The position numbers were made by a program, and so were the translations under genes. Below are positions 17,005 through 25,144 of a stretch of 58,674 nt of DNA, one piece after another; within the stretch, counting starts at the first letter, position 1; each line of letters begins with the position of its first letter. The notes under the pieces were generated by a model. The model was given only the letters and a program-made list of their open reading frames with translations. It searched no databases and was not told the DNA's origin. This stretch comes from Clostridium vincentii. GTDB lineage: Bacteria > Bacillota > Clostridia > Clostridiales > Clostridiaceae. Where the stretch lies: positions 1-58,674 of the forward strand of contig NZ_PVXQ01000023.1 of assembly GCF_002995745.1 (NCBI RefSeq). Reading direction: 5' to 3'.

Positions 17005-17319
17005 ATGGGAATAATAGGTGTAGTAGTAATACTACTATTGCTCGGAATGATGTTTTACTTGGGTTTATTTACTACAGGATATAATAATCTTAGGGGGATA
17101 ACTGTTGAATTAGATGAATTGTCTACCAATACAAATGAAATGGCTTATGCTGTATATGAGAAATTAAAAGATCAAGGAAAAGAATGTGAGATAATTGAAA
17201 TGGGGGAAGGTTATCCTAAATTTCTTGTAGATAAGAAGAAATATTCAATGCTTCCAAGAACAGGTTCATGGCGAGGGTTCCCAGTTCAAATAGTACAATT
17301 AAGACCTTGTAAAAACTAA
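17005..17319 (+). CDS. Small membrane-anchored protein, unknown
   Basis: A 104-residue protein with one N-terminal hydrophobic segment (2-25) and a soluble C-terminal part. The latter has a helical stretch (TVELDELSTNTNEMAYAVYE), then a basic, aromatic region with GYPKF and a closing QIVQLRPC. It is likely anchored with the C-terminal part in the cytoplasm or at the surface. The ribosome binding site is AAAGGAG. TATAAT-like boxes lie at 16933-16938 and 16963-16968, with an inverted repeat (TTATAGTT-AAC-AACTATAA, 16942-16960) between them. No family recognised. It is followed by its own terminator. Confidence 0.6.
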   Translation: MGIIGVVVILLLLGMMFYLGLFTTGYNNLRGITVELDELSTNTNEMAYAVYEKLKDQGKECEIIEMGEGYPKFLVDKKKYSMLPRTGSWRGFPVQIVQLRPCKN

Positions 17320-17345
17320 ATGCTATAAAAACATTATCAATAATA

Positions 17346-17390
17346 TAGCCTATATCTTTAATTACAATGTAAATTAAGATATGGGCTTTG
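17346..17390 (+). terminator. Terminator after the small anchored protein gene
   Basis: AGCCTATATCTTTAATT pairs with AATTAAGATATGGGCT with a short loop and is followed by a T-rich run (TTTGTTTTAG). Because it covers 17381, it argues against translation of the next gene starting there. Confidence 0.75.
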
Positions 17391-17428
17391 TTTTAGTTAA
17401 AAATAGATATTATATTAAGGAGGTCCCT

Positions 17429-18592
17429 ATGACTATAAAACAATTATTATCAAAAATTTGTCCCATTTCTATGACACCTAAAAATAGTCTGTCTCAAAAT
17501 ATTGTTAACAAAGAAAAAGTGAATTTCCCTATAGCGATTTATGAAAATAAAGAAAGAGATATACTTTATCCTTTAATAGATTTTAGTTCTAAAGACTCAC
17601 ATGGAGTTGATGTGCAAAATCTTTGCTTAGTTGATTTTAAAGGTGATGAACACTACTCTGGTATAGAACTTCAGCAAGTTTTTAGAAATAATAAACTTCA
17701 ATATGTAGCTCTTGTATCTAACTTAGATCTTTCTCATGTTGATGTTTATTCTCTTCCAGAAACAAATATTGTGAACGAGGATTACTGTAAGATGTTCAAT
17801 TCTCTGGCCGTTTATCCATGTGAATCACTGAAAGCAAATTTAAAGTATGGATATAAAGGTTTAAATGCTTCCCTTTCTTTTATAGATAAATTAGGAAGGC
17901 ACATTGAATATGATATAAAAGAAAATACTAATATTCTTAATAACTTTGGTTTAATTGCTCCAGTAGGAAGTGGTATTAAAGATCCTAAGTTTTTTCCTAT
18001 GGTTTATTTGAAAGATTTTAATATGGTAAAACAAAAGGGTACTGAAATTTCTATTAGAATTGATAATAGAAAACTTGAACCAAAAAAGCTTCCTCTATTA
18101 TGTGATCTTGAAAGGGTATATTTATTACGATATTCTTTTAATAATTTAATTAGAGAATGGAATCATAATTTTAATGGAGTGTTAGAGCCTGTACCTATTG
18201 AAAGCTCTGAAGTATTAGCTAATAATTGTACATATCTTCTTGATAAAAATGAAGATTACTATGAAGTTAGGTGTGTTAAAAATATTGTAGGCTCTAAAAT
18301 TATGAGTATAAACTTTAATCCAGCCCTTCCTGATATTAAAGCCTTGAAAGACGAAATAAAACTTAATGGTAACTTTTATTTAAATGCAGATAATAAAGTA
18401 GGGATTTTAAGCGGAAATTATTCAATTGAAAGACAAGCTGACAAAATTAAAATTACTTTTACCCCTAAAAAAGCTTGGCAACCTATGCCAGGGAAGCTTT
18501 GGGTTAGTACATATAAATGGACAGGGGAAATTTCCTTTAAAGAAGATCATGCCATTATGAACAGTCAATGGCATAGAACTAATAATAAATAA
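17429..18592 (+). CDS. 387-residue cytoplasmic protein, unknown
   Basis: No family recognised. The start is set at the ATG at 17429 because AAGGAGG lies 6 bases before it and the longer frame would begin inside the preceding terminator. The protein is hydrophilic without signal peptide or membrane segment. It contains many short beta-prone stretches (LCDLERVYLLRYSF, YYEVRCVKNIV, KIKITFTPKKAWQPMPGKLW) and few Cys residues, suggesting a beta-rich fold in two halves. It has its own terminator, so it appears monocistronic. It could be a carbohydrate- or ligand-binding protein but nothing visible supports a specific role. Confidence 0.7.
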   Translation: MTIKQLLSKICPISMTPKNSLSQNIVNKEKVNFPIAIYENKERDILYPLIDFSSKDSHGVDVQNLCLVDFKGDEHYSGIELQQVFRNNKLQYVALVSNLDLSHVDVYSLPETNIVNEDYCKMFNSLAVYPCESLKANLKYGYKGLNASLSFIDKLGRHIEYDIKENTNILNNFGLIAPVGSGIKDPKFFPMVYLKDFNMVKQKGTEISIRIDNRKLEPKKLPLLCDLERVYLLRYSFNNLIREWNHNFNGVLEPVPIESSEVLANNCTYLLDKNEDYYEVRCVKNIVGSKIMSINFNPALPDIKALKDEIKLNGNFYLNADNKVGILSGNYSIERQADKIKITFTPKKAWQPMPGKLWVSTYKWTGEISFKEDHAIMNSQWHRTNNK

Positions 18593-18614
18593 TTTTTATG
18601 AAATCAACTAAAAA

Positions 18615-18650
18615 GCTGTCTAATATTATTTTAGACAGCAATTTTTTATA
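18615..18650 (+). terminator. Terminator after the 387-residue protein gene
   Basis: GCTGTCTAA (18615-18623) pairs with TTAGACAGC (18631-18639), followed by AATTTTTTATATTTTTAT. A strong intrinsic terminator 25 bases after the stop codon. Confidence 0.9.
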
Positions 18651-18718
18651 TTTTTATAGATGCTTTAAGAAATCTGTTATTATATAAGTATAGGATAATT
18701 AACTACTAGGAGGATATT

Positions 18719-19615
18719 ATGAGAGTTGGAATAATAGGAATAGGTAATATTTGCAAAAAAGCATATTTACCAGCTATAACTGCTATGGAAGATTTAGAAA
18801 TAGTTTTATGTACTCGTAATGAAAATACTAGAAAAGAAATTAGCAAGAAATATAGAATTAATGAATCTGTAACTACGGTGGAAGAACTTCTGAAAAAAAA
18901 TATAGATTGTGCCTTTGTGCATAGTTCAACAGAAACTCACTACTCTATTTGCAAGACACTTTTAGAAAATGGAATTCACGTTTATGTGGATAAACCTATA
19001 AGCTATAATTTAGATGAAACTATTGAATTATCTTCAATTGCAAAAAGAAACAACAAAATTTTAAAGGTTGGTTTCAATAGACGAAATGCTCCAATGGTTA
19101 ATAAACTAAAGACTCTGGGGACTGCAGATCTTATAATTATGCAAAAAAACAGAGTATCATCTTCAATGGATCCAAGGATCTTTCTATATGATGATTTTAT
19201 TCATGTTTTAGATACTGTAAGGTTTTTAATGGGTGATGATTATAAAGATATAACAGTAAATGGATTAAAGGATGATAATGGACTTAAAAATATTATGGTT
19301 AAGTTGTCTAACTCTACTACCACAGCCATCGCAATTATGAATAGAGACAACGGAGCTAATGAAGAAAATATTGAGATGATGGTCTCTGGTAAAAAAGCTG
19401 TAGTTAAAAATCTTACTCAAACTACATTATATGAAAAAAATATTGCTACAATTAAAGAATTTGGTGATTGGGAAAATACCCTTTATAAAAGAGGATTTAC
19501 TCCTACAATTGAAGGTTTTATAAATGAAGTAGCTTCTGGTAATGTTTTCTATGAACCATTAGAAGATTCTATTAAAAGTCATGAGCTTTGCGAGAAAATC
19601 TTAGAATTATTATAG
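18719..19615 (+). CDS. Gfo/Idh/MocA family oxidoreductase
   Basis: A 298-residue NAD(P)-dependent dehydrogenase. The Rossmann glycine motif GIIGIGNI is at residues 3-10. The usual DKPIS segment, whose Lys takes part in catalysis, lies near 97, and GFNRR follows near 120. The C-terminal part is shorter than in typical sugar dehydrogenases (about 340 residues). Family members oxidise sugars, inositol or related compounds or reduce bilin-like substrates; the substrate here cannot be predicted. AGGAGG lies 5 bases before the ATG. It stands alone with its own terminator and has no sugar pathway genes beside it. Confidence 0.88.
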   Translation: MRVGIIGIGNICKKAYLPAITAMEDLEIVLCTRNENTRKEISKKYRINESVTTVEELLKKNIDCAFVHSSTETHYSICKTLLENGIHVYVDKPISYNLDETIELSSIAKRNNKILKVGFNRRNAPMVNKLKTLGTADLIIMQKNRVSSSMDPRIFLYDDFIHVLDTVRFLMGDDYKDITVNGLKDDNGLKNIMVKLSNSTTTAIAIMNRDNGANEENIEMMVSGKKAVVKNLTQTTLYEKNIATIKEFGDWENTLYKRGFTPTIEGFINEVASGNVFYEPLEDSIKSHELCEKILELL

Positions 19616-19643
19616 AATGGAGTAGGTTTTTATCTAATAAAAA

Positions 19644-19687
19644 GAGAAAGAAGTAGGGAGCTGTGCTCCCCACTTCTTTAATTTTTC
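19644..19687. terminator. Bidirectional terminator between convergent genes
   Basis: AAAGAAGTAGGGAG pairs with CTCCCCACTTCTTT around a CTGTG loop. T-runs follow on both strands (AATTTTTC on plus, CTCTTTTTATT on minus). It serves the oxidoreductase gene and the last permease gene of the second ABC module. Confidence 0.9.
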
Positions 19688-19744
19688 TTCACAACCATCT
19701 TCTTCATCTACTTTAGTCCCACTACATAGGTATCATCTAGATAT

Positions 19745-20866
19745 CTAATTATCCTTAATTAAGGTAATCTTATTTCTAGTAAAAAATACGCTTAATAAGA
19801 AGAAGAAAACTGATAATAAAATCATTCCTCCTACCATAGGAAGTATTGATGTTACTGATTCTCCAGCTTGCAATTTTTCTATTGCCATGAATATCCATCT
19901 CGGTGGAAGTGCATCCCCTACTTTTCGTAATCCTTCACTCATCATTTCATAAGGCCAGAAGGAACCACTTAACATAAATATAGGTACAGTTAATGCTGAA
20001 ATTATAACGGTGAATGATGACTTGTTTTTTACAACTGAAGCTACCATTATGCTAAATACAACTGCTAGTAAAGACATCAAAAGTGCAAGAAGTAATAGCA
20101 ATATGGTATTATCAAATCCAAACTCATAATCAAATATTTTACATATAGCATAATACTCTATGGCTGGTACTGCAGTGAAAAGAAAGAATATAGCACATTG
20201 TCCAGCAAAATATTTCTTTTCACTAACCTTTCCCATAAGAACTCTTTCCTTTGTACCTTCCCTCTCATCCTCTAATAAGAAGCCACAACTAAAGCCTGCT
20301 GAAATAAATAATAGGTAAAATATCATTCCTAGGGAAGTCATTATACTTGGTTTTACATCTTTTTCATTAAGAACTTCGTATTCAGGTTGTGACTCTCTAA
20401 AGGTTGTTATAACCTTATCTATTCCCGCCCCTTTAATATCAATATTATTGCTTAATTTAGCTAGGGCAGATACCTCACTTTCTAAGACACTTTTTATTAC
20501 AGATTCAGTATCCGTATTTGCTATTGTTTCGTAAGTAATTTCATTTTTTTCGCCCTTAAGAATACTATCTGTGAAATTCTCATCTATTGTAATTACCATT
20601 TCGAATTGATGATATACTAATTTTTGTATATAATCTTCATCCTCAAGTTCTACTATGGTTATTCCATCAAGCTCAGATAATTTTTGTTCAATTTCTTCAC
20701 CAAATTCCCCACTATCCTTATTTATAACTGCCACCTTTAAAGTAGAAGTACTACTTTCCATGCCTGTGAAAGCAAAGATTAATATAATTGGAAGAAGGAA
20801 GGTTGTAACTAAAAAACTTTTTCTCTTTAATAGTATTCTAGCTGTATTTTTCATTATTCTAATCAT
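19745..20866 (-). CDS. ABC-2 type permease, second module
   Basis: A permease of about 373 residues with one N-terminal helix (about 15-33), a long extracellular region to about 180 and six C-terminal helices. It is the same layout as the permeases of the first module. The start is the ATG at 20866, preceded by AAGGGAGGG at 7 bases; a TTG six bases upstream is less likely. It overlaps the preceding permease gene by 8 bp and is the last gene of the kinase, regulator, ATPase, permease, permease set. Substrate unknown; export of antimicrobial amphiphiles is the usual role for this gene order. Confidence 0.85.
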   Translation of the reverse strand: MIRIMKNTARILLKRKSFLVTTFLLPIILIFAFTGMESSTSTLKVAVINKDSGEFGEEIEQKLSELDGITIVELEDEDYIQKLVYHQFEMVITIDENFTDSILKGEKNEITYETIANTDTESVIKSVLESEVSALAKLSNNIDIKGAGIDKVITTFRESQPEYEVLNEKDVKPSIMTSLGMIFYLLFISAGFSCGFLLEDEREGTKERVLMGKVSEKKYFAGQCAIFFLFTAVPAIEYYAICKIFDYEFGFDNTILLLLLALLMSLLAVVFSIMVASVVKNKSSFTVIISALTVPIFMLSGSFWPYEMMSEGLRKVGDALPPRWIFMAIEKLQAGESVTSILPMVGGMILLSVFFFLLSVFFTRNKITLIKDN

Positions 20867-22007
20867 TTGCAAGCCCTCCCTTATTTCTTAGAATTCCAAA
20901 GTAGAAAAGTAAGCATAAAGCTGATAATCCTAATGGAACGGCTAAAGCAATTGCATAAGCATTAGATTCTATCCCGCATAACAAACTGCCTATAGCTGTA
21001 TTTATCCAGTAAATAGGACTAAAATACATTAATTTATTTATTGGTGACATTCCAATAATTATACTTAGTGGAGTATAACAGCCTCCGAGGAAACATATTA
21101 CTATCGTTACAGCACTTAATACTCCAGCAGCTGTACTATCATTTTTTGCAACAAGTCCAATAATAGCTCCTATTACGGAAGCAAAAGTTCCAAAAGCTAG
21201 AAACATACTCATAAATTTCAGGGTATTATCTCCCCAGGTTACATCTAAAACTAAAGTAGAATAAACATAAACTAATAAAGTTTGCAATATGGCTATTATA
21301 ATTCCACTAATAACCTTAGCACCTATTAAAAAACTTTCTTTCATCCTTGATAGTCTTATTCTATTAATTGTTGTAAGTTGTGTTTCTTTATAAACCGATT
21401 CAGCTACTATACCTGATACATAAAAAATAATTAAAGCTAATTCTGCGAAGGTGTAATATTCTGATGAAGTAATATCTCGAACTCCATCTACATCCTTTTT
21501 AACCACATACTCATCATATTTATTCTGCACTAAATTTGTAAAGGCCTTTGGATTATACTCACCTATAGTGTCATAGGCTGCATATTCATTAAGAACTGAT
21601 TCAAAAATACTTCTAAATATTTTTGTTCTCATTTTTTCCCCGTTTTTTGATGAATAAAGTTCAAATCCACCATCTTTTACATTTATATGAACTAAAGCAT
21701 CATATTCATCAACATCCTCTTTAACATTATCTAAGGAAGATGTTTCCTCAAGTTTAATATTTACAGCATCTTCAAGACCTTGTTTAAAATCTAAGAAACC
21801 TGCTTCATATTTTGTTTCACCCTCTATGGTGTAATATACCTTTGAATATTCATCCCCTGATCCAAATATATCTTGTGAAGTCATCATACTTTTTAACCCT
21901 GCACTCAAGGTAGTAATTAAGATTATAGGGAAAACAAACATAAGTATAAGGTTTTTTTTGTTTCTTAAAAGCTGCTTAAATTCCTTTTTTAACATTACTA
22001 AAAACAT
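20859..22007 (-). CDS. ABC-2 type permease, second module
   Basis: A 382-residue ABC-2 family subunit. The N-terminal region carries the common FKQLLRNKKNL element before helix 1 (about 22-42). An extracellular domain reaches about 190, then there are five or six helices. It probably forms a heterodimer with the product of the overlapping downstream gene. GGGGGG precedes the ATG, and the ATPase stop codon is 12 bp upstream, so the genes are cotranscribed. The FKxLLRNK element is typical of ABC-2 permeases that pair with DrrA-like ATPases. Confidence 0.87.
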   Translation of the reverse strand: MFLVMLKKEFKQLLRNKKNLILMFVFPIILITTLSAGLKSMMTSQDIFGSGDEYSKVYYTIEGETKYEAGFLDFKQGLEDAVNIKLEETSSLDNVKEDVDEYDALVHINVKDGGFELYSSKNGEKMRTKIFRSIFESVLNEYAAYDTIGEYNPKAFTNLVQNKYDEYVVKKDVDGVRDITSSEYYTFAELALIIFYVSGIVAESVYKETQLTTINRIRLSRMKESFLIGAKVISGIIIAILQTLLVYVYSTLVLDVTWGDNTLKFMSMFLAFGTFASVIGAIIGLVAKNDSTAAGVLSAVTIVICFLGGCYTPLSIIIGMSPINKLMYFSPIYWINTAIGSLLCGIESNAYAIALAVPLGLSALCLLFYFGILRNKGGLAND

Positions 22008-22019
22008 ATTATCCCCCCA

Positions 22020-22949
22020 TTATTCTCTAAGTTTTTTCCCAGTTAAAGCTAAAAACACTGTTTCAAGGCTAGGTTCCTCATTAACTATATTCTTTATATC
22101 TCCACCATTTAGCGCAACAACAGATACTAAATTTGATATTAAATTGCTGCTTCTTAATGTTAAAATCTTATATTCATCATCTAGGAATGTAACTTTTTGA
22201 ACTCCTGTAATTTCATTAAGTTTAGCCTCTAACCCTTCAATCTTTTTTGTTACAGTCAAGTTTAAGGTATTCTTATCCTCTACTAGATTTTTAAGTTCCT
22301 CACTTGTTCCCTCTGCAATTATGTGTCCCTTATCAATTATTGCAATTCTATCACAAATATCATCAACCTCCTGCATATAGTGGGATGTATATATTATTGT
22401 GGCACCCTCATCTCTAAGTTTTAATACAGATTCTATAATATGATTTCTAGATTGTGGATCAATACCTACTGTTGGTTCATCCATTATAATAAGCTTTGGT
22501 GAATGAGCTATTGCACATCCAATATTAAGTCTTCTTTTCATACCACCTGAAAACTCTGACGCCCTTTTCTTCCTTACATCTGTAAGTCCAACAAACTCTA
22601 AAGTCTTAGTTGTTCTGTCCTTAAGCTCTTGTCCCTTAAATCCATATAAAGAACAAAAGAAGCTAATGTTTTCCTCAGCAGTTAAATCCCAATATATTGC
22701 AAAGTCTTGAGGAACTATTCCTATATTTTCCTTCCATTTTCTTATTTTATTAGTATCTTCTTCGTAAATCACCTCACCTGAGGTCTTTTTAATAAGTCCA
22801 CATATCATCCCAATAACTGTACTTTTACCTGCACCATTTGGGCCGAGGAGTCCGTATATCTGTCCCTTTTCAATTTTTAAATTTATTCCATCAACAGCCA
22901 CTTGATTTCCATAATCTTTATAAAGCTTTTTTATTTCTAACATCTTCAT
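22020..22949 (-). CDS. ABC exporter ATPase, second module
   Basis: A 309-residue DrrA/CcmA-like ATPase with Walker A GPNGAGKST, Q-loop IVPQDFAIYW, signature FSGGMKRRLNIG, Walker B LIIMDEPTVGIDPQSR and switch His in YTSHYMQEVDDI. A C-terminal accessory domain follows. It powers the two permeases downstream. AGGAGG lies 7 bases before the first ATG. A hairpin with a T-run (22997-23027) stands between the response regulator gene and this gene, so ABC expression may be set by partial termination or by a separate promoter. Confidence 0.93.
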   Translation of the reverse strand: MKMLEIKKLYKDYGNQVAVDGINLKIEKGQIYGLLGPNGAGKSTVIGMICGLIKKTSGEVIYEEDTNKIRKWKENIGIVPQDFAIYWDLTAEENISFFCSLYGFKGQELKDRTTKTLEFVGLTDVRKKRASEFSGGMKRRLNIGCAIAHSPKLIIMDEPTVGIDPQSRNHIIESVLKLRDEGATIIYTSHYMQEVDDICDRIAIIDKGHIIAEGTSEELKNLVEDKNTLNLTVTKKIEGLEAKLNEITGVQKVTFLDDEYKILTLRSSNLISNLVSVVALNGGDIKNIVNEEPSLETVFLALTGKKLRE

Positions 22950-22996
22950 AATAATTGCCTCCTAATTCTTCTTTATACTAATAGTATATGAAAAAA

Positions 22997-23027
22997 GATG
23001 ATTTTCCAATAGTTAGGAAAATCACCT
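22997..23027 (-). terminator. Hairpin with T-run between regulator and ABC genes
   Basis: On the minus strand GATTTTCC pairs with GGAAAATC around an 8-base loop and is followed by ATCTTTTTTC. It would end or attenuate transcripts of the kinase/regulator pair before the ABC genes. Confidence 0.7.
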
Positions 23028-23057
23028 TTTATATATTACAATTGTAACTTTTTTCTA

Positions 23058-23187
23058 ATTGAGAATTGATAGTGGAAAGTTGAAAGTTAGAGGATGAAAT
23101 TACTCCGTAATTTCTTAAACATATATTTTCTAAAAGCCTAAAAGCTTTTATTCCTTAACTCTCAATTTTAAACTTCCCCCTCTCAAC
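23058..23187. repeat. Imperfect palindromic intergenic element
   Basis: The outer parts (TTGAGAATTGATAGTGGAAA near 23058, and AACTCTCAATTTTAAACTTC near 23157) are imperfect inverted repeats. In between lies a perfect GAAATTAC-TCC-GTAATTTC hairpin (23096-23114) and an AAAAGC/GCTTTT stem (23132-23149). No frame is open. It resembles the small AT-rich palindromic elements scattered between clostridial genes, but copy number cannot be assessed here. Confidence 0.5.
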
Positions 23188-23190
23188 TAC

Positions 23191-23811
23191 TTAAAGGTTG
23201 CCTTTTAAATAATTAACAGCCAATGCCGTTCTATGATCTAACCCTGTCTTATCTAGTATTACAGTAATATAATTCCTTATTGTTCCTTCAGAGATAAAGA
23301 GTTTCTTGCTAATTTCTTTGTTACATAGCCCATCACTTAGAGCTTTAATTATATCTTTTTCCCGATCTGTAAAATTATATTTACTTATTGCAGGCTCTGA
23401 TTCCTTTCCATGAAACTTATCTAGAACATTCTCATTTATAACAATTGTATTATTGTAGACTGAAATTATTGAATTTGCTATTTCATCCGGTGAATTATTC
23501 TTTAGTATATATCCCTTAGCTCCATATGAAAGAGCTTGATTAATATAATCTTCTTCATCAAAGGTAGTTAAGACTAAGCATTTAGTTTTTGTCTTTTCAA
23601 CAATTTCACGAACAGCCTCCACCCCATTAAGAATAGGCATTCGAATATCAATTAAAGCTACATCAGTTTCATTTGCCAAGCAAAAATCAATTCCTTCTTG
23701 TCCATTAGATGCTTCACCAATTACCTCAATATCTCCCTTAAGGGGTAAAAGTATTTTTAAACTTTCTCTAATTAGGCTATCATCATCACATATTAGTATC
23801 TTAATGCTCAT
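23191..23811 (-). CDS. Response regulator, NarL/LuxR type, second module
   Basis: A 206-residue regulator: receiver domain with acidic triad DDD at 9-11, phosphorylation site Asp55 in LIDIRMP, Thr in LTTF and Lys in YILKN. A LuxR-type helix-turn-helix follows in the last 65 residues (GLCNKEISKKLFISEGTIRN). The gene overlaps the kinase stop by 4 bp, an ATGA-type coupling. Its presumed targets are the ABC genes downstream. It is paralogous in design to 13155-13799. Confidence 0.94.
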   Translation of the reverse strand: MSIKILICDDDSLIRESLKILLPLKGDIEVIGEASNGQEGIDFCLANETDVALIDIRMPILNGVEAVREIVEKTKTKCLVLTTFDEEDYINQALSYGAKGYILKNNSPDEIANSIISVYNNTIVINENVLDKFHGKESEPAISKYNFTDREKDIIKALSDGLCNKEISKKLFISEGTIRNYITVILDKTGLDHRTALAVNYLKGNL

Positions 23812-24917
23812 ATCTTGTCCTCCAAATTTAAAATCATATTAATTACAAAACCTTTATCATTATAATATTCCACTCTTCCACCAACCATTTCTATTCTTTC
23901 ATCAATACCTTCAAGTCCTAACCCTTTATTCAATATTTTATACCCATTGCCATTATCTCTAAATTCTATTCTAGCTATCTTATTGTATATAAAAATTGAG
24001 AGTTTAATTCTATCTGCATTTGAATATTTAGCAGCATTTGTTAAAGCCTCATTAAGGTTGTCTTGTATTACCATCCATAATTTCAATATCAGTTTATTGG
24101 TATCTCCATCGATATTGAAAGTTGTCCTTATACCTGTACTATACTCAAACTTTATTAATTGTTCTTTTATATTCTCAATGCCCATAACCTTATCTCTAGG
24201 TTTTACATATCTTAAAACCTCTCTAATCTCATCCATTCCTTCTCTAAGATTCTCCATGGCAGAGGTTAAATATTTTTTAGACAGTTCATCATTTTTGCCT
24301 AAGGTTTCCTTGGTTACCTCTAGTTGCATGAGAGAACTTGTTATTCTATGTCCTAAATGATCGTGAAGTTTTTGTGCCATAAAATTTCTTTCTTTAAGGC
24401 TTGTAACAATAGTATTCTGTTCAAGGTACCTATCTAAATTTCTAACTTTATTTTCCATTAGGTGACTTTCATACCGCTGTCCCCTATTGAAAGCAGTGGT
24501 CTCCAGGTTCTCTTCATACTTCTTCTTTACTTCATATAGATATAAATTAATAATTATGATAAATATAGCCATATAAAAGAAATTTTCTTGAGATAAATAC
24601 GCTGTTATCCCTATAGTTATAACAATGCTAGAAAAAACATTCATTTTATTCTTAACTATCTTGAATATTATTACAGGTAGCAAAAAATCTATTCCCTGAA
24701 ATCCAAACCTCATAAGAGCTAGAGTACTTATAAGTTGAATACAATTTATAATTTTCCCATTAATCTTAAAAATACTATTTAGCAATTCAAGAATAGAAAT
24801 TACAACAATACAGGTTATTCTCAAAACAACACCTGTATCTTGGTATCCTAAAAGTGTTACATCTAATATTCCAACCATTGCCATTACAAGCATCAATTGA
24901 GTTATCGTCTTATTCAT
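23808..24917 (-). CDS. Sensor histidine kinase, HisKA_3 type, second module
   Basis: A 369-residue kinase with about five membrane segments in residues 5-128 and hardly any extracellular loop. A coiled segment and the phosphoacceptor helix (His185 in KLHDHLGH) follow, then an ATPase domain with DNGNGYKIL and GLGLEGI motifs. Intramembrane-sensing kinases of this shape respond to membrane-active compounds. AAAGGAGG lies 5 bases before the ATG, and a promoter is visible at 24976-25004. Confidence 0.92.
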   Translation of the reverse strand: MNKTITQLMLVMAMVGILDVTLLGYQDTGVVLRITCIVVISILELLNSIFKINGKIINCIQLISTLALMRFGFQGIDFLLPVIIFKIVKNKMNVFSSIVITIGITAYLSQENFFYMAIFIIIINLYLYEVKKKYEENLETTAFNRGQRYESHLMENKVRNLDRYLEQNTIVTSLKERNFMAQKLHDHLGHRITSSLMQLEVTKETLGKNDELSKKYLTSAMENLREGMDEIREVLRYVKPRDKVMGIENIKEQLIKFEYSTGIRTTFNIDGDTNKLILKLWMVIQDNLNEALTNAAKYSNADRIKLSIFIYNKIARIEFRDNGNGYKILNKGLGLEGIDERIEMVGGRVEYYNDKGFVINMILNLEDKI

Positions 24918-24975
24918 TTCTATCCTCCTTTAAAGGATTTATATATGCAATTATTACTATTTTTTCTATAATTAT

Positions 24976-25004
24976 ATAATAACTGAAAAGCCTCTCCTTA
25001 TCAA
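24976..25004 (-). promoter_or_regulatory. Promoter of the second two-component module
   Basis: On the minus strand TTGATA (24999-25004) and TATTAT (24976-24981) are 17 bases apart, about 60 bp upstream of the kinase start. The -35 box lies within the descending arm of the hairpin at 24985-25030. Confidence 0.65.
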
Positions 25005-25030
25005 TTAAAATAAGGACAGGCTTTTTTTAA
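24985..25030. terminator. Terminator hairpin downstream of the glycosyltransferase gene
   Basis: AAAAGCCT..CCTTAT (24987-25000) pairs with ATAAGG..AGGCTTTT (25010-25025), with a run of seven T on the plus strand and four on the minus. A second hairpin (AAAAGGAA/TTCCTTTT, 25077-25106) sits closer to the glycosyltransferase stop codon. Together they end minus-strand transcripts coming from 25145. Confidence 0.65.
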
Positions 25031-25144
25031 ATTTTACTGATGAGTATGTTCTTGGAATATGTTCAAAATACAAATAAAAGGAAACCTTTCTAGGCTTCCT
25101 TTTAAAATTTCTATTTTATCAACACTCTTTTTAATCATAACCTA

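Noticed and set aside
23058..23187. CRISPR-like or tandem repeat array
   Set aside because: The repeats are inverted and imperfect, occur once, and have no regular spacers or cas genes nearby.
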